64,000 nucleotides of DNA from Lachnospiraceae bacterium (GTDB lineage Bacteria; Bacillota; Clostridia; Lachnospirales; Lachnospiraceae), in the NCBI GenBank assembly GCA_017440045.1, contig JAFSIA010000027.1:1-64000 (forward strand), read 5' to 3'. The notes under the pieces are model-generated. The model was not told the DNA's origin, did not search any database, and worked only from the letters and a program-made list of their open reading frames with translations. The position numbers and the translations under genes were made by a program. This document shows, in pieces, positions 37,579 to 47,815 of this stretch. Within the stretch, counting starts at the first letter, position 1. Every line of letters starts with the position of its first letter.

Positions 37579-40506
37579 ATGAGAAAAACAATGCTTAAGA
37601 AAACTTTAGCATTGGTTTTGTGCGCTTCTTGCGTCTGTAACACTCCTGTCGATGTGTCGGCAAAGACCGTTACAAACGAGGATATTAAGGATTATATCTA
37701 TACATCCGACGAGTTTGTTACTGAGATGATCAGCAACAATTATACTCAGGTAAGCTTGAAGTACACAGCACCAATCTATGATGGAGAAACTGTTAATCTT
37801 TCTATGTCAGATATTTACACAGAGGGAGACGGCGAACTTACAACAGAGAATGGACTTTCACTTGATATAGGTGATAAGGCGGTGCTTACAATAGAAGTAC
37901 CTAAGACAGCTAGATACTTTGTTAAGTTTAACTACATGTCAAATGATGAGTCGATTCTTCCAATTGAGTTTGGTATGAAGGTAGATGGAGAATATCCATT
38001 CTACGAGATGAGAAGACTTGAGTTTGAGACAACATGGGTAAATGAAGGCGAAGCTGAAGTTGACCGTTATGGCAATGAGATTATTACACTTCCTACAAAG
38101 GTATTCCAGTGGGAGAGTAAGTATGTTATGGATGCCAGCTACAGATATTCAACTCCTTTTGAGTTACAGCTTGAGGCCGGAACTCATACAATAGAGCTTG
38201 AGATTATAGAAGGAAAGTTCTTCTTAGGAGATATTCAGCTTGAGGCTGTTACAGAGGTTCCTGAGTATGAAGGCAGTGAGAAGGCTGAAGGTAAGGAAAT
38301 TATTACAATTCAGGGTGAAGATTTTGCTTCACGTAATGATTCAGCTATCCACTCTATTGCAGAGTTTGATTCAGGTGTTTTCCCATACGAGGTTAAGTAT
38401 TCTAAGTTAAACACAATAGATGCTGATTCATTTAAGACAGCGGGCCAGAAAGTTAATTATGAATTTGAGGTTAAGGAGGCTGGATATTATTATATCGCAG
38501 CTAACTATCGTCAGTCAGACAAGAGTGGCTTCCCTGTATTTATGGATGTAAGAATCGATGGAAAGATTCCAAATAAGGAATTTTCATCATACGCTTTTGC
38601 AGAGGCTACAAGTTATACTACAAGCACAATGGTAGATGCTGATGGTAATAAGATGAGTGTTTACCTTGAGCCTGGTGTACATACTATTTCATACACAATT
38701 ACAATTGATAACATTCGTTACATTCTTGAGGCTGTAGACAGAATCATGAACGGCGTTAATGATTTATCTCTTGAAATTACAAAGCTTGCTGGTACAAACA
38801 AAGATAAGTACCGTGACTTAAAGATTGAGAAGTACATTCCAAATGTTGAGGAGAGACTTAGAGCTTGGGTTGACGAGCTTGATGCATTAGAGAAGAGTGC
38901 GAGAATCTACACAGACGGCGACGAAGTTGCTGCTCTTTCTTCACTTAATATTGCAAAGACAACACTTAACGATTTGGCAGATAATATTGATGAGCTTGCA
39001 TACAGAGTAGCAGAGCTCACAGGAACAAATTCAGCAAACCAGTACCTTGCAAACGTTGTAGACACATTATTAGCAAACAAGACTGCTATAGATAGAATAT
39101 ATATTTACCAGGAAGAGGCAGAGTTGCCATCTAAGACAGGTTTCTTTACAAGCCTTTGGAACTCAATTATGCGTTTCTTCTATTCATTCACAAAGCAGGC
39201 ATACTCATTAGACAGTGGTGAGACAGACCATATTCAGGTTTGGGTAAACTGGCCAAAGTCATACCTTGAGATTATGCAGAAGCTTATTGATGAGGACTTC
39301 ACACCAAAGACAGGTATAGAGGTTGACTTGTCGCTTATGCCAGACCCTAACAAGCTGGTACTTGCAAATGCATCTGGTGATTCACCGGACGTTGCTACAG
39401 GTCTTAACTATGCTCTGCCATTCGAGCTTGCAGTTCGTGGTGCGCTGGTAGATATGACACAGTATGATGACTTCAAGGAAGTTGCGCAAGCATTCTCACC
39501 TGGTCTTCATATTCCAGCTACAATTGGTGACAGCATTTATGCTATGCCAGAGACAATGAACTTCTGGGTAATGTTCTATAGAACAGATATTATGGATAAG
39601 TTAGGTCTTGAGGTTCCTGATACAATCAAGGATGTAGAGGATCTTGCATCAGAGTTACAGACTAGAGGTTTGGGCTTCTATTATCCAACAGCTGGTATGA
39701 CAGCTATGAGAAACTTCCATGGTACAACACCTATTCTTCTTCAGAATAATGCCAGCCTTTACAATGAGGATGGAACATGTGCCCTTGGATCAGAAGAGGC
39801 TGTAAATGGTTTCACAACACTTACAGATTTATTTACAATTTATAACTTAGATATTGATATACCAAGTTTCTATCAGCATTTCAGAAATGGTGATATTCCA
39901 ATTGGTATTGGTGACTATGGTATGTATAACCTTATAAAGAATGCCGCTCCTGAGATTGCAAACTCTTGGGAAATCGCTATGATTCCTGGTGTAGACCTTG
40001 ATGAGGATGGCGAGGCTGATTCTAGATATGTTGCTGGTGGTGGTACAAGTACAATTATGTTCCACACAGATGATGAGAGAGAGCTTAAGGCTTGGGAGTA
40101 TGTAAAGTGGTGGACTAGTGCTGAGGTTCAGCAGGAGTTCGGTGAGATGCTCCAGATTATGTATGGTAGTGAGTTTATTTGGAACACAGCCAACATTGAA
40201 GCATTTGCAAACCTTCCATGGGCAACAAGCGATAAGCAGGTTATTTTAGAGCAGGCAGCATGGGTACTTGAGGTTCCAAGAATTCCAGGTACATATATGC
40301 TTGAGAGAGAGTTAAGTAACGCATTCGTTGACGTAGTAGTAAACGGACACGAGCTTCGTACAAGAGTTGATGAGGCAATCGTTGAGATTGATAGAGAGAC
40401 AACTCGTAAGATGAAAGAGTTCGGATATATAGATGAAGACGGAAATTGTACTTACCAGATTCCTACAATGGAAAAAGTAAAAGAGATATTAGGATTATCT
40501 GAATAA
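37579..40506 (+). CDS. Large extracellular solute-binding protein with N-terminal beta-sandwich modules
   Basis: This 975-residue protein has a signal peptide ending about DVSA-KT, two related beta-sandwich modules (about 40-215 and 225-395; compare [13 protein letters not shown] with [14 protein letters not shown]), a helical linker (about 395-520), an aromatic amphipathic stretch (about 521-542; [20 protein letters not shown]) and a family 1 sugar-binding domain from about 550 ([21 protein letters not shown] ... [23 protein letters not shown]). No canonical lipobox is visible, unlike normal Gram-positive SBPs, so anchoring may rely on the aromatic stretch or on partner proteins. ATG 37579 is used: GGAGGG is 6 bases upstream, and the ATG at 37567 is part of that site. 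First gene of the locus. Confidence 0.8.
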   Translation: MRKTMLKKTLALVLCASCVCNTPVDVSAKTVTNEDIKDYIYTSDEFVTEMISNNYTQVSLKYTAPIYDGETVNLSMSDIYTEGDGELTTENGLSLDIGDKAVLTIEVPKTARYFVKFNYMSNDESILPIEFGMKVDGEYPFYEMRRLEFETTWVNEGEAEVDRYGNEIITLPTKVFQWESKYVMDASYRYSTPFELQLEAGTHTIELEIIEGKFFLGDIQLEAVTEVPEYEGSEKAEGKEIITIQGEDFASRNDSAIHSIAEFDSGVFPYEVKYSKLNTIDADSFKTAGQKVNYEFEVKEAGYYYIAANYRQSDKSGFPVFMDVRIDGKIPNKEFSSYAFAEATSYTTSTMVDADGNKMSVYLEPGVHTISYTITIDNIRYILEAVDRIMNGVNDLSLEITKLAGTNKDKYRDLKIEKYIPNVEERLRAWVDELDALEKSARIYTDGDEVAALSSLNIAKTTLNDLADNIDELAYRVAELTGTNSANQYLANVVDTLLANKTAIDRIYIYQEEAELPSKTGFFTSLWNSIMRFFYSFTKQAYSLDSGETDHIQVWVNWPKSYLEIMQKLIDEDFTPKTGIEVDLSLMPDPNKLVLANASGDSPDVATGLNYALPFELAVRGALVDMTQYDDFKEVAQAFSPGLHIPATIGDSIYAMPETMNFWVMFYRTDIMDKLGLEVPDTIKDVEDLASELQTRGLGFYYPTAGMTAMRNFHGTTPILLQNNASLYNEDGTCALGSEEAVNGFTTLTDLFTIYNLDIDIPSFYQHFRNGDIPIGIGDYGMYNLIKNAAPEIANSWEIAMIPGVDLDEDGEADSRYVAGGGTSTIMFHTDDERELKAWEYVKWWTSAEVQQEFGEMLQIMYGSEFIWNTANIEAFANLPWATSDKQVILEQAAWVLEVPRIPGTYMLERELSNAFVDVVVNGHELRTRVDEAIVEIDRETTRKMKEFGYIDEDGNCTYQIPTMEKVKEILGLSE

Positions 40507-40523
40507 AAGAAAGGAGAAGCGAT

Positions 40524-41522
40524 ATGAGCGAAGCAGTTATGACAGCTACTGCTGATGCTACAGTTGCAGAGACTGTGGTTAAGCCGGAAGCTGAGAAGGC
40601 TAGAGTTAATAAGCCTAAAAGAAAAAAGAAATTCGCTACAAAGGAAAATCAGAATAAAGCTGGATACACCTTTATGTTTCCTTTTGCGTTTCTGTTTGTA
40701 TTATTCATCATAATCCCAATCGGAATGGCAATTATCTTATCATTTACAAACTTCGATACATTGCAGTTCCCTGAATGGATTGGATTTGACAACTACATCA
40801 CTTTGATAACAAGTGATACAATATTCATGAAGAAAGTACTTATGAATACTATCATATTCGCTGTTGCGGTAGGTCCTGGTGGATATGTGCTCTCGTTCCT
40901 TGTAGCGTGGGCACTGTCACAGATGACCAGAGGTGTTCGTACAGTATTCGCCCTCATTGTTTACTCACCAACTATGACAGGTGGTGTAGCGATGACAGTA
41001 CTTTGGAAGATTATGTTCTCAGGAGACCAGACAGGTTATATCAACAGCTGGTTAATCAACTTGGGCGTAATCACAGAGCCAATCATTTGGCTCGCAAGTG
41101 AGCAGTACCTTTTGATAATTGTTATTATCATTGGTCTCTGGTCAAGTATGGGTGTAGGTTTCTTAGCTATCCTTGCCGGTATGTTAAATGCCGATGAGAG
41201 TTTATATGAAGCCGCAGCCATCGACGGTGTAAAGAACCGTTTCCAGGAAATGATTTATATTACTGTACCAAGCATGAAGCCACAGATGCTTTTCGCAGCG
41301 GTTATGGCTATCGTAAACGCATTCCAGAACGGTGCAATCAGTACACAGCTTGCCGGAAATCCAACACCTGGATATTCAGCACAGCTTATTGTAAACCATA
41401 TCGAGGATTACGGTTTCATCCGTTACGAGATGGGTTATGCAGCAGCAGTTTCAGTAGTACTCTTGTTGCTGGTTATGGTATTCAGTAGAGTAGCAAATGC
41501 ATTATTTGCTGAGAAAGAGTAG
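40524..41522 (+). CDS. Sugar ABC transporter permease (MalF type)
   Basis: This 332-residue protein has a Lys-rich cytoplasmic start (about 1-45), six predicted membrane helices and the EAA loop [20 protein letters not shown], which contacts the ATPase. It belongs to the carbohydrate uptake CUT1 permeases. It starts 18 bases after the SBP gene, with AAAGGAG upstream, and is followed 12 bases later by its MalG-type partner. No ATPase gene accompanies the pair. Confidence 0.92.
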   Translation: MSEAVMTATADATVAETVVKPEAEKARVNKPKRKKKFATKENQNKAGYTFMFPFAFLFVLFIIIPIGMAIILSFTNFDTLQFPEWIGFDNYITLITSDTIFMKKVLMNTIIFAVAVGPGGYVLSFLVAWALSQMTRGVRTVFALIVYSPTMTGGVAMTVLWKIMFSGDQTGYINSWLINLGVITEPIIWLASEQYLLIIVIIIGLWSSMGVGFLAILAGMLNADESLYEAAAIDGVKNRFQEMIYITVPSMKPQMLFAAVMAIVNAFQNGAISTQLAGNPTPGYSAQLIVNHIEDYGFIRYEMGYAAAVSVVLLLLVMVFSRVANALFAEKE

Positions 41523-41533
41523 GAGGTAGGAAA

Positions 41534-42403
41534 ATGGCTTACAAGGGACATAGAGTAAACCCTAGTAAATTTGAAAAGAGTCAGTTGAAGCTTATTCTAG
41601 CTGTACTTCCTATCGTATTACTTACAGGTTTACCAATTATTTTCATATTTTGCCACGCATTAAAGCCTATTGATGAGTTGTTCGCTTTCCCACCACAGTT
41701 TTTCGTGTATAAGCCAACATTTGAAAACTTCTCAAAGCTTATGAAGGTATCTAGAACATCAGGTATTCCAATGAGCCGTTACGTTTTCAACAGTGTTATC
41801 ATCACAGGTAGCGTAGTATTTTTCGGAATTATCTTCTCTACAATGGCAGCGTTCGCATTGTCAAAGTTGAGATTTAAAGGTAAGACAACAATGCTTAACA
41901 TCAACCAGGCAGCGCTTATGTTCGTTCCTGTTGCTGTAGCTATTCCAAGATATTTGACTGTAAACTATTTACAGCTTACAGACACATATTTTGCACATAT
42001 TTTAACACTTATTCCAATACCGGTCGTACTGTTCCTTATAAAACAGTTCGTCGACGGTGTCCCGGATTCGCTGATTGAGGCGGCGTATATTGACGGTGCA
42101 TCTGAGTTTAAGGTTTACCGTACAATCGTACTCCCACTTACAAAGCCAGCTATCGCTACAGGTGCGATTATGACTTTCCAGCAGGTTTGGGCTAATATGG
42201 AAACATCAAATTATTATATCAATAAAGAGTCGATGAAATCGTTGACTTTCTATATGAACACAGTTGCAAATGCAAACAATACTGTAGCCGGTCAAGGTAT
42301 GCAGGCTGCAGCATCACTCATAATGTTTGTGCCTAACTTAGTATTATTCATTATTCTTCAGAGTAGTATTATGAATACAATGGCGCATTCAGGTATTAAG
42401 TAG
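41534..42403 (+). CDS. Sugar ABC transporter permease (MalG type)
   Basis: This 289-residue protein has six helices and the EAA motif EAAYIDGASEFKVYRTIVLP. It ends LQSSIMNTMAHSGIK, typical of MalG-like CUT1 permeases. It pairs with the preceding permease. RBS AGGAGG. The next gene begins 11 bases downstream, so the operon is tight. Confidence 0.92.
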   Translation: MAYKGHRVNPSKFEKSQLKLILAVLPIVLLTGLPIIFIFCHALKPIDELFAFPPQFFVYKPTFENFSKLMKVSRTSGIPMSRYVFNSVIITGSVVFFGIIFSTMAAFALSKLRFKGKTTMLNINQAALMFVPVAVAIPRYLTVNYLQLTDTYFAHILTLIPIPVVLFLIKQFVDGVPDSLIEAAYIDGASEFKVYRTIVLPLTKPAIATGAIMTFQQVWANMETSNYYINKESMKSLTFYMNTVANANNTVAGQGMQAAASLIMFVPNLVLFIILQSSIMNTMAHSGIK

Positions 42404-42413
42404 GAGGTGCCAC

Positions 42414-44510
42414 ATGAGAAAGTTTTTTAAATCAGTATCTGTGGTAGCCTTGGCTGCCGTGATACTTGGAACAACAGTTACAAGTGTACAGGCAGAATCA
42501 CCATACAAGACTTTTACAATTGACGGATATGGTTCCATAAATGAGACACAGACAGCTTACGAGCCATACCAGACAATTACAAAGATTGTATATGGTGAGG
42601 ATGTTGAAGATCCTGAAGGCACTGGCGGAATCATCCTTAAGAGCCCACAGGATATGTGCGTTAGAGGAGATAAGATGTATATCCTCGATGCAGGACTTGT
42701 AGGAGATGACATAAGAAGAGTCGTTATTTCAACTCTTGATGGTCAGTATATAGACCAGATTGCATACGAAGAATTTATCAATCCAAAGGGTCTTTATGTT
42801 ACAGAAGAAGGTAGAATATATGTAGCAGATAGAGATGCAAACGCTATCTTCATCTTTGATAAGGACGGAAACTTTGAGAAGAAAATAACAAAGCCGGATC
42901 ATCCACTTTATGGTGATGATATGGAGTTCTTACCACTTAAGATTGTAGTTAACCATGGTGGAGTAATGTTCATCATTTGTGAGAAGAACAGAAATGGTAT
43001 TGTACAGATGACAGAGGATGAAAATGGTTCATTCCTTGGATACTTCGGTACAAATGCCACAGATGTATCTCTTAGAGTTATCTTACAGAGACTTCTTCTT
43101 TCGGATGAGGCTAGAGCAAGACAGGCGTCGAATATGCCACCTACACCAGATAACCTGGCTATAGATGATAAAAACCTTATTTATACAGTTACTCGTGGTG
43201 AGATGTATGATACTCTTAAGAAGTTAAACATCGCTGGTACAAATATGATTGAGGCTGATGCTTACGAAGAGCTTCCTGCTGCTGTTGCAACAGGTCAGTA
43301 TGACAATATTTTCGTGGCATCACAGAGTGGTTATATATACGAGTACAACTCACTTGGTGAGCTCCTCTTCGTATTTGGTGGAAAGGACGATGGAAATCAG
43401 AGAATCGGTCTTTCAGAGACACTTTCAGCTATTCAGGTAGATAGCAATAACAGAGTTTACGTCCTTGACGTAGCAGCTCAGAGAGTACAGGTATTTGAGC
43501 CAACAGAGTTTACAAATAAGCTTCACGAGGCACTTAAACTTTACTCAGACGGACGTTATGAGGAAAGTAAGGCTCCACTTGAGGAAGTACTTACAATGAA
43601 CAGCCTTTTCGATTATGCAAATAAGGCTATGGGTAAGGCCTACCTTATGGAGAGAGACTATGAGACAGCTCTTTACTATGCAGAGCTGGCTAAGGATGCT
43701 GATACATATTCAACAGCATTCTGGGAGATAAGAAATACATGGTTACAGGAGAATATTATTACAGCAGTAGGAGTAATACTTGTTCTTTATGTACTTCTTA
43801 AAATATATAAGTACTTTAGAGATAAGGGTAAATTTGATAAGTTCTATAAGAAATTTGAGAAAATCTCTAAAAGTAAATATATGATGGGCGTTCGTTATGG
43901 CGCTAGATTTATCAAGCACCCAATTGATGGCTGTTATGCAGTTAGAAGAGAGGGTAAAAACTCATATCTTGTAGCAAATACAGTACTTGCAGGTACAGCA
44001 TTAATGTACTTGGTTGGTAAGTATTTAAGTGGTTTCCTTATCAAGGCTCAGAATGGAGTAAGAGAGGGAGAGTACGATATCGTTACAGATGTTGGATTAC
44101 TTGCGATAGTATTTGTCTTATTGACAGCATGTAATTATCTTGTATGTACAATCAATGATGGTGAAGGCCGTTTCAAGGAGCTTTATTGTGCATTTGCATA
44201 TTGCTTCACACCATATATCTTTATAGAGATTGGTATTGTAGCTCTTAGCCATGTTGTTACACACAACGAGATATTCCTTATCTCACTTGCAGAAACTATT
44301 ATGTATGTGTGGATACTCACACTCATAGTAATAGCTATCAAAGAGATAAACAATTACACAATGAAAGAGACCATCAAGGTTATCTTATTAACATTATTCT
44401 GTGCACTGATTGTAGTATTGATTGCTTACATCTTAGGTGTATTATGGGGTCAGGTATTTGACTTCTTCAGTGCAATAAAGGGAGAGGCGGTGTATCGCTT
44501 TGGAAACTAA
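42414..44510 (+). CDS. NHL-propeller / TPR / Yip1-domain membrane protein
   Basis: This 698-residue protein has a signal peptide (about 1-28, ending SVQAES), an extracellular NHL-type beta-propeller (about 50-365; LDGQYIDQIAYEEFINPKGL, then GRIYVADRDANAIFIFDKDG and NNRVYVLDVAAQRVQVFEP), a TPR-like helical pair (about 370-430; ALKLYSDGRYEESKAPLEEV), a membrane helix (about 447-467), a short basic cytoplasmic stretch and a Yip1-like domain with about five helices (about 515-690). The function is unknown. Its place between two permease pairs, and its 11-base overlap with the next gene, suggest it is an accessory subunit or sensor of the transporters. Confidence 0.75.
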   Translation: MRKFFKSVSVVALAAVILGTTVTSVQAESPYKTFTIDGYGSINETQTAYEPYQTITKIVYGEDVEDPEGTGGIILKSPQDMCVRGDKMYILDAGLVGDDIRRVVISTLDGQYIDQIAYEEFINPKGLYVTEEGRIYVADRDANAIFIFDKDGNFEKKITKPDHPLYGDDMEFLPLKIVVNHGGVMFIICEKNRNGIVQMTEDENGSFLGYFGTNATDVSLRVILQRLLLSDEARARQASNMPPTPDNLAIDDKNLIYTVTRGEMYDTLKKLNIAGTNMIEADAYEELPAAVATGQYDNIFVASQSGYIYEYNSLGELLFVFGGKDDGNQRIGLSETLSAIQVDSNNRVYVLDVAAQRVQVFEPTEFTNKLHEALKLYSDGRYEESKAPLEEVLTMNSLFDYANKAMGKAYLMERDYETALYYAELAKDADTYSTAFWEIRNTWLQENIITAVGVILVLYVLLKIYKYFRDKGKFDKFYKKFEKISKSKYMMGVRYGARFIKHPIDGCYAVRREGKNSYLVANTVLAGTALMYLVGKYLSGFLIKAQNGVREGEYDIVTDVGLLAIVFVLLTACNYLVCTINDGEGRFKELYCAFAYCFTPYIFIEIGIVALSHVVTHNEIFLISLAETIMYVWILTLIVIAIKEINNYTMKETIKVILLTLFCALIVVLIAYILGVLWGQVFDFFSAIKGEAVYRFGN

Positions 44511-46788
44511 GAAAGATAGTATATTAAAAAGAATAGTGAACAAGCTTATAGCGGTAGCCGTTGTTGCAGTTATAGTTGTATTGATTCTCTTTTTTACAAC
44601 TGATACAGCAGATACAAAGCCACCATACGAGTCAAAGATTGACGTATCAAAGTATGTTGAGGCAACAGAGAAACTTGAAGGTGCTATAGGAGATTATAGA
44701 CTTATAGCAAAGAGTGAAACTCATGAACTTTATGTTAAGGATTCATCTCTTGCTATTAAGGTTAAGGATTTAGCTACAGGTGAGGTTATGGATTCATCCG
44801 TAGATGAAATCCAAGGAACAGTTAATGATGAGTGGAAGGGTTTCCTACAGTCAGGTGTCAGAGTTGAGCTTATTAGAGGTACAAATGATTCGATTGTTGC
44901 AGATCTTATAAACACACCTCGTAAAATAAACATGACAGACCTTGTTAATGGTTTTAAAGCGGAAATTGATTTCTACGAATTATGCATTAAGTTTACAATG
45001 TATGTAACATTGGAAGGCACAGACGTTGTAGTTGCTATCCCAGATAACACTATCGAGCAGTATGGCGATCCTGAGGAAGGCGCAATACATGTTGTTCAGG
45101 CTATTTCGGTATATCCTTGCTTAGGAGCAACACACCTTGGAGATGTTGAAGGTTATATGTTTGTTCCTGACGGAAGTGGTTCACTTATCACTTTAGAGGA
45201 TAAGGAAGGAAAATTTGCCAGTGGTTATGCCGAGATGGTTTATGGAGAGGATGACGGTTTCAGAGAGACTATGTCAGCAGACCTTCTCTGGGATGAAATC
45301 ATGATGGTAAATGATGCCGAAGAGATTTTGGCACCAATTTTCGGAATGGTTCATACAGACAGAGAGATTGGTTATTTAGGAATCATTGAAGAAGGCGATA
45401 AGAGAGCTGAGATTAATGCAATTCCAAACGGTGCAAAGATTGATTACAACCGTGCATTTGTAAGATTTATATTTAACACACTTTACATGGAACCAACAAG
45501 TAATGGTAATACAGGTTCTATCAAGAGATATGAGACAGAAAGAACTCATATGGATGTAGTTCTTCGCTACCGTTTCGTATCTGGCGAATCTGCAGATTAT
45601 TCAGGTCTTGCGGTTGCATACAGAGATTATCTTATTGATAATGAGCTTGTAAAGTTAGACCTTGACACATCATATAATACAAGAGTTGATTTCCTCGGTA
45701 CAGAGAGAGAGAACTGGCTTACAACAACAAAGACAGTTACAATGACTACTATCGAGAATATCAGAGAGATATATGATGAGTTAAAGGAAGCTGGCGTAAC
45801 AGATATTGTGTCTGTTTATAAGGGCTGGCAGGATGGTGGACTTCAGGATATTCCAATTACTGATTACGAAGCTGACAGTGATATAGGTGGAACAGATGAG
45901 CTTACAAAGCTTATTGATGAACTAAAGTCTACAGATATTAAGTTCTCTCTTTATCAGGAATCACTCAAGATTAATCCTGATGAGTCAGATACAACTTTCA
46001 ATGTAATCAAGAGAGTTGATAAGAGAACATTTGAGCAGACCATTTATATGGATGTATATGAGTCAATGAAATATATGACTCCTGAAAAGAGTGAGACAGT
46101 TGTTAATGGTATGGTTGGTGAATACACTGCTGAAGGTGTAAATGCAATGACTCTTGCAGGTATTACAGACACATTATTCTCATACTATTACAGTGGAACA
46201 CATTATACACGTCTTGAAACAGCAAAAATGTTTGAAAAGACTATTGCAGCAGCAGATGAAAAGATGGACCTTATGCTTGAGCAGCCATTTGCATACCTTT
46301 GGAAGTATACAGATGCTATGGTAGATATGCCATCTTCATCATCAAAGTACATATTCTCATCAGAGGAAGTACCTTTCTACGCAATTGCATTAAAGGGTGT
46401 TGTTCCAATGTATTCAGAGTATGTAAACTTTGAAGCAAATAAACAGCAGTTCTTCTTACGTCTTGTAGAAACAGGAATGTTCCCATCGTTCTACATTACA
46501 TATGAGGATTCAGCACAGCTTATCTACACTAACTCAGCTGACATATACAGTTCAAAGTACAGTGTATATAAGCAGGAAATTATCGACTATGCAAACGAGT
46601 TAAGCGCTTTTAATGCTAAGGTTGATGGAGCAGTTATCACAGACCACAGCGAGCCTGTAGAAAATGTGATGGTTGTAACATACAGCAACGGCGTTAAAGT
46701 ATATGTTAACTATAACGAAGGTGAAGTTTTAGTTGATGGAGTACAGATTGACGGAATGTCTTATAAGGTAGGTGATGGCAATGAGTAA
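44500..46788 (+). CDS. DUF5696-like membrane-anchored protein, possible glycosidase fold
   Basis: This 762-residue protein has an N-terminal signal anchor (about 9-30; KRIVNKLIAVAVVAVIVVLI). A beta-rich region follows (about 45-330; THELYVKDSSLAIKVKDLATG), then an alpha/beta region suggesting a TIM barrel (about 390-640; VSVYKGWQDGGLQDIPITDY) and a C-terminal beta domain with TYSNGVKVYVNYNEGEVLVDG, the kind of ending common in large glycoside hydrolases. I recognise it as a DUF5696-type protein from context and size, by recall and not by search. The start is TTG 44500, within the preceding gene, with GAGGCGG upstream. The extracytoplasmic part may trim or bind the imported glycan. Confidence 0.65.
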   Translation: METKKDSILKRIVNKLIAVAVVAVIVVLILFFTTDTADTKPPYESKIDVSKYVEATEKLEGAIGDYRLIAKSETHELYVKDSSLAIKVKDLATGEVMDSSVDEIQGTVNDEWKGFLQSGVRVELIRGTNDSIVADLINTPRKINMTDLVNGFKAEIDFYELCIKFTMYVTLEGTDVVVAIPDNTIEQYGDPEEGAIHVVQAISVYPCLGATHLGDVEGYMFVPDGSGSLITLEDKEGKFASGYAEMVYGEDDGFRETMSADLLWDEIMMVNDAEEILAPIFGMVHTDREIGYLGIIEEGDKRAEINAIPNGAKIDYNRAFVRFIFNTLYMEPTSNGNTGSIKRYETERTHMDVVLRYRFVSGESADYSGLAVAYRDYLIDNELVKLDLDTSYNTRVDFLGTERENWLTTTKTVTMTTIENIREIYDELKEAGVTDIVSVYKGWQDGGLQDIPITDYEADSDIGGTDELTKLIDELKSTDIKFSLYQESLKINPDESDTTFNVIKRVDKRTFEQTIYMDVYESMKYMTPEKSETVVNGMVGEYTAEGVNAMTLAGITDTLFSYYYSGTHYTRLETAKMFEKTIAAADEKMDLMLEQPFAYLWKYTDAMVDMPSSSSKYIFSSEEVPFYAIALKGVVPMYSEYVNFEANKQQFFLRLVETGMFPSFYITYEDSAQLIYTNSADIYSSKYSVYKQEIIDYANELSAFNAKVDGAVITDHSEPVENVMVVTYSNGVKVYVNYNEGEVLVDGVQIDGMSYKVGDGNE

Positions 46789-47815
46789 TGAAGAAAAGAA
46801 GGTAAAAAAGGCTGCAAAGCCTAAGAAAATTAAACCTGGAAAAATTGCTAGAAGAGATGCCATCGCAGGTGTATGTTTCGTCTTACCTTGGGTAATTGGT
46901 CTTATCGTATTTAAGCTTGTTCCATTGATTAATTCCTTCCAGTACTCTCTTGCAAGAATTAAGTTCACTGCAAGAGGTATGAAGATTGAATTTAAACAGT
47001 TTGAAAATTATATTACAATGTTTACAGAGGATGCAGAATTCCCTGTACAGATTGTATCATATATAACTCAGACGCTTATAACAGCACCTATTATCGTTGT
47101 ATTCGCGCTTATTATTGCGATGTTCCTTAATGGAAAGATTAGATGTAGAGGTCTGTTTAGATCAATTTACTTCCTGCCGGTTATTATTGCCAGCGGTCCT
47201 GTTATGAACATGTTGGTTGGTCAGGGAGCAACAACAATTGCAACAATTGATTCTGAAACAATTACTAACGCATTGGCGGCAATAATGCCTGAGGGATTTG
47301 AAGGTGTAACTGATGCCGTGGCAGATGTATTTGGAAATATAATTACAATACTTTGGTATTCCGGAGTGCAGATTCTTATTTTCTTATCAGCTTTACAGAA
47401 GATTGATTCATCTCTCTATGAGGCTGCGGGAATCGACGGTGGTTCAGGATGGGAGTGCTTCTGGAAGATTACACTTCCAACTATCAAGCCAATGATTGTA
47501 CTTAACGTTGTTTACACAATTATCTTTAGATCAAACAACGAGCAGAATCAGGTTATTGTAATGATTAAGGATGCTATGAAGGGTTCTGCTACAGCGAAGA
47601 CATCGGGATATGGATATGCTTCGGCTATGGCATGGGTATTCTCTGTTGTAGAGGTTCTCATCATAGGTATTATGGCACTTCTTCTTATGACACGTAAGGA
47701 TGTATATGAGAAGCAGATTAAACGCCAGAAGAAGCTCGACAAGAAAGAGGCTCGAGCTATTAGAAGAGTAAGAAGGAGGGATGCGAGAAATGCGAAACGT
47801 AAAAAAGCAGCTTAG
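46781..47815 (+). CDS. Sugar ABC transporter permease (MalF type), second pair
   Basis: This 344-residue protein has a basic N-terminus (MSNEEKKVKKAAKPKK), six helices with a large extracellular insertion (about 150-185; GQGATTIATIDSETITNALA), and the EAA loop YEAAGIDGGSGWECFWKITLP. A Lys/Arg-rich C-terminus follows. ATG 46781 (RBS GGTAGGTGAT) overlaps the preceding stop by 8 bases; ATG 46775 and GTG 46772 are alternatives. It pairs with the next gene. Confidence 0.9.
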   Translation: MSNEEKKVKKAAKPKKIKPGKIARRDAIAGVCFVLPWVIGLIVFKLVPLINSFQYSLARIKFTARGMKIEFKQFENYITMFTEDAEFPVQIVSYITQTLITAPIIVVFALIIAMFLNGKIRCRGLFRSIYFLPVIIASGPVMNMLVGQGATTIATIDSETITNALAAIMPEGFEGVTDAVADVFGNIITILWYSGVQILIFLSALQKIDSSLYEAAGIDGGSGWECFWKITLPTIKPMIVLNVVYTIIFRSNNEQNQVIVMIKDAMKGSATAKTSGYGYASAMAWVFSVVEVLIIGIMALLLMTRKDVYEKQIKRQKKLDKKEARAIRRVRRRDARNAKRKKAA

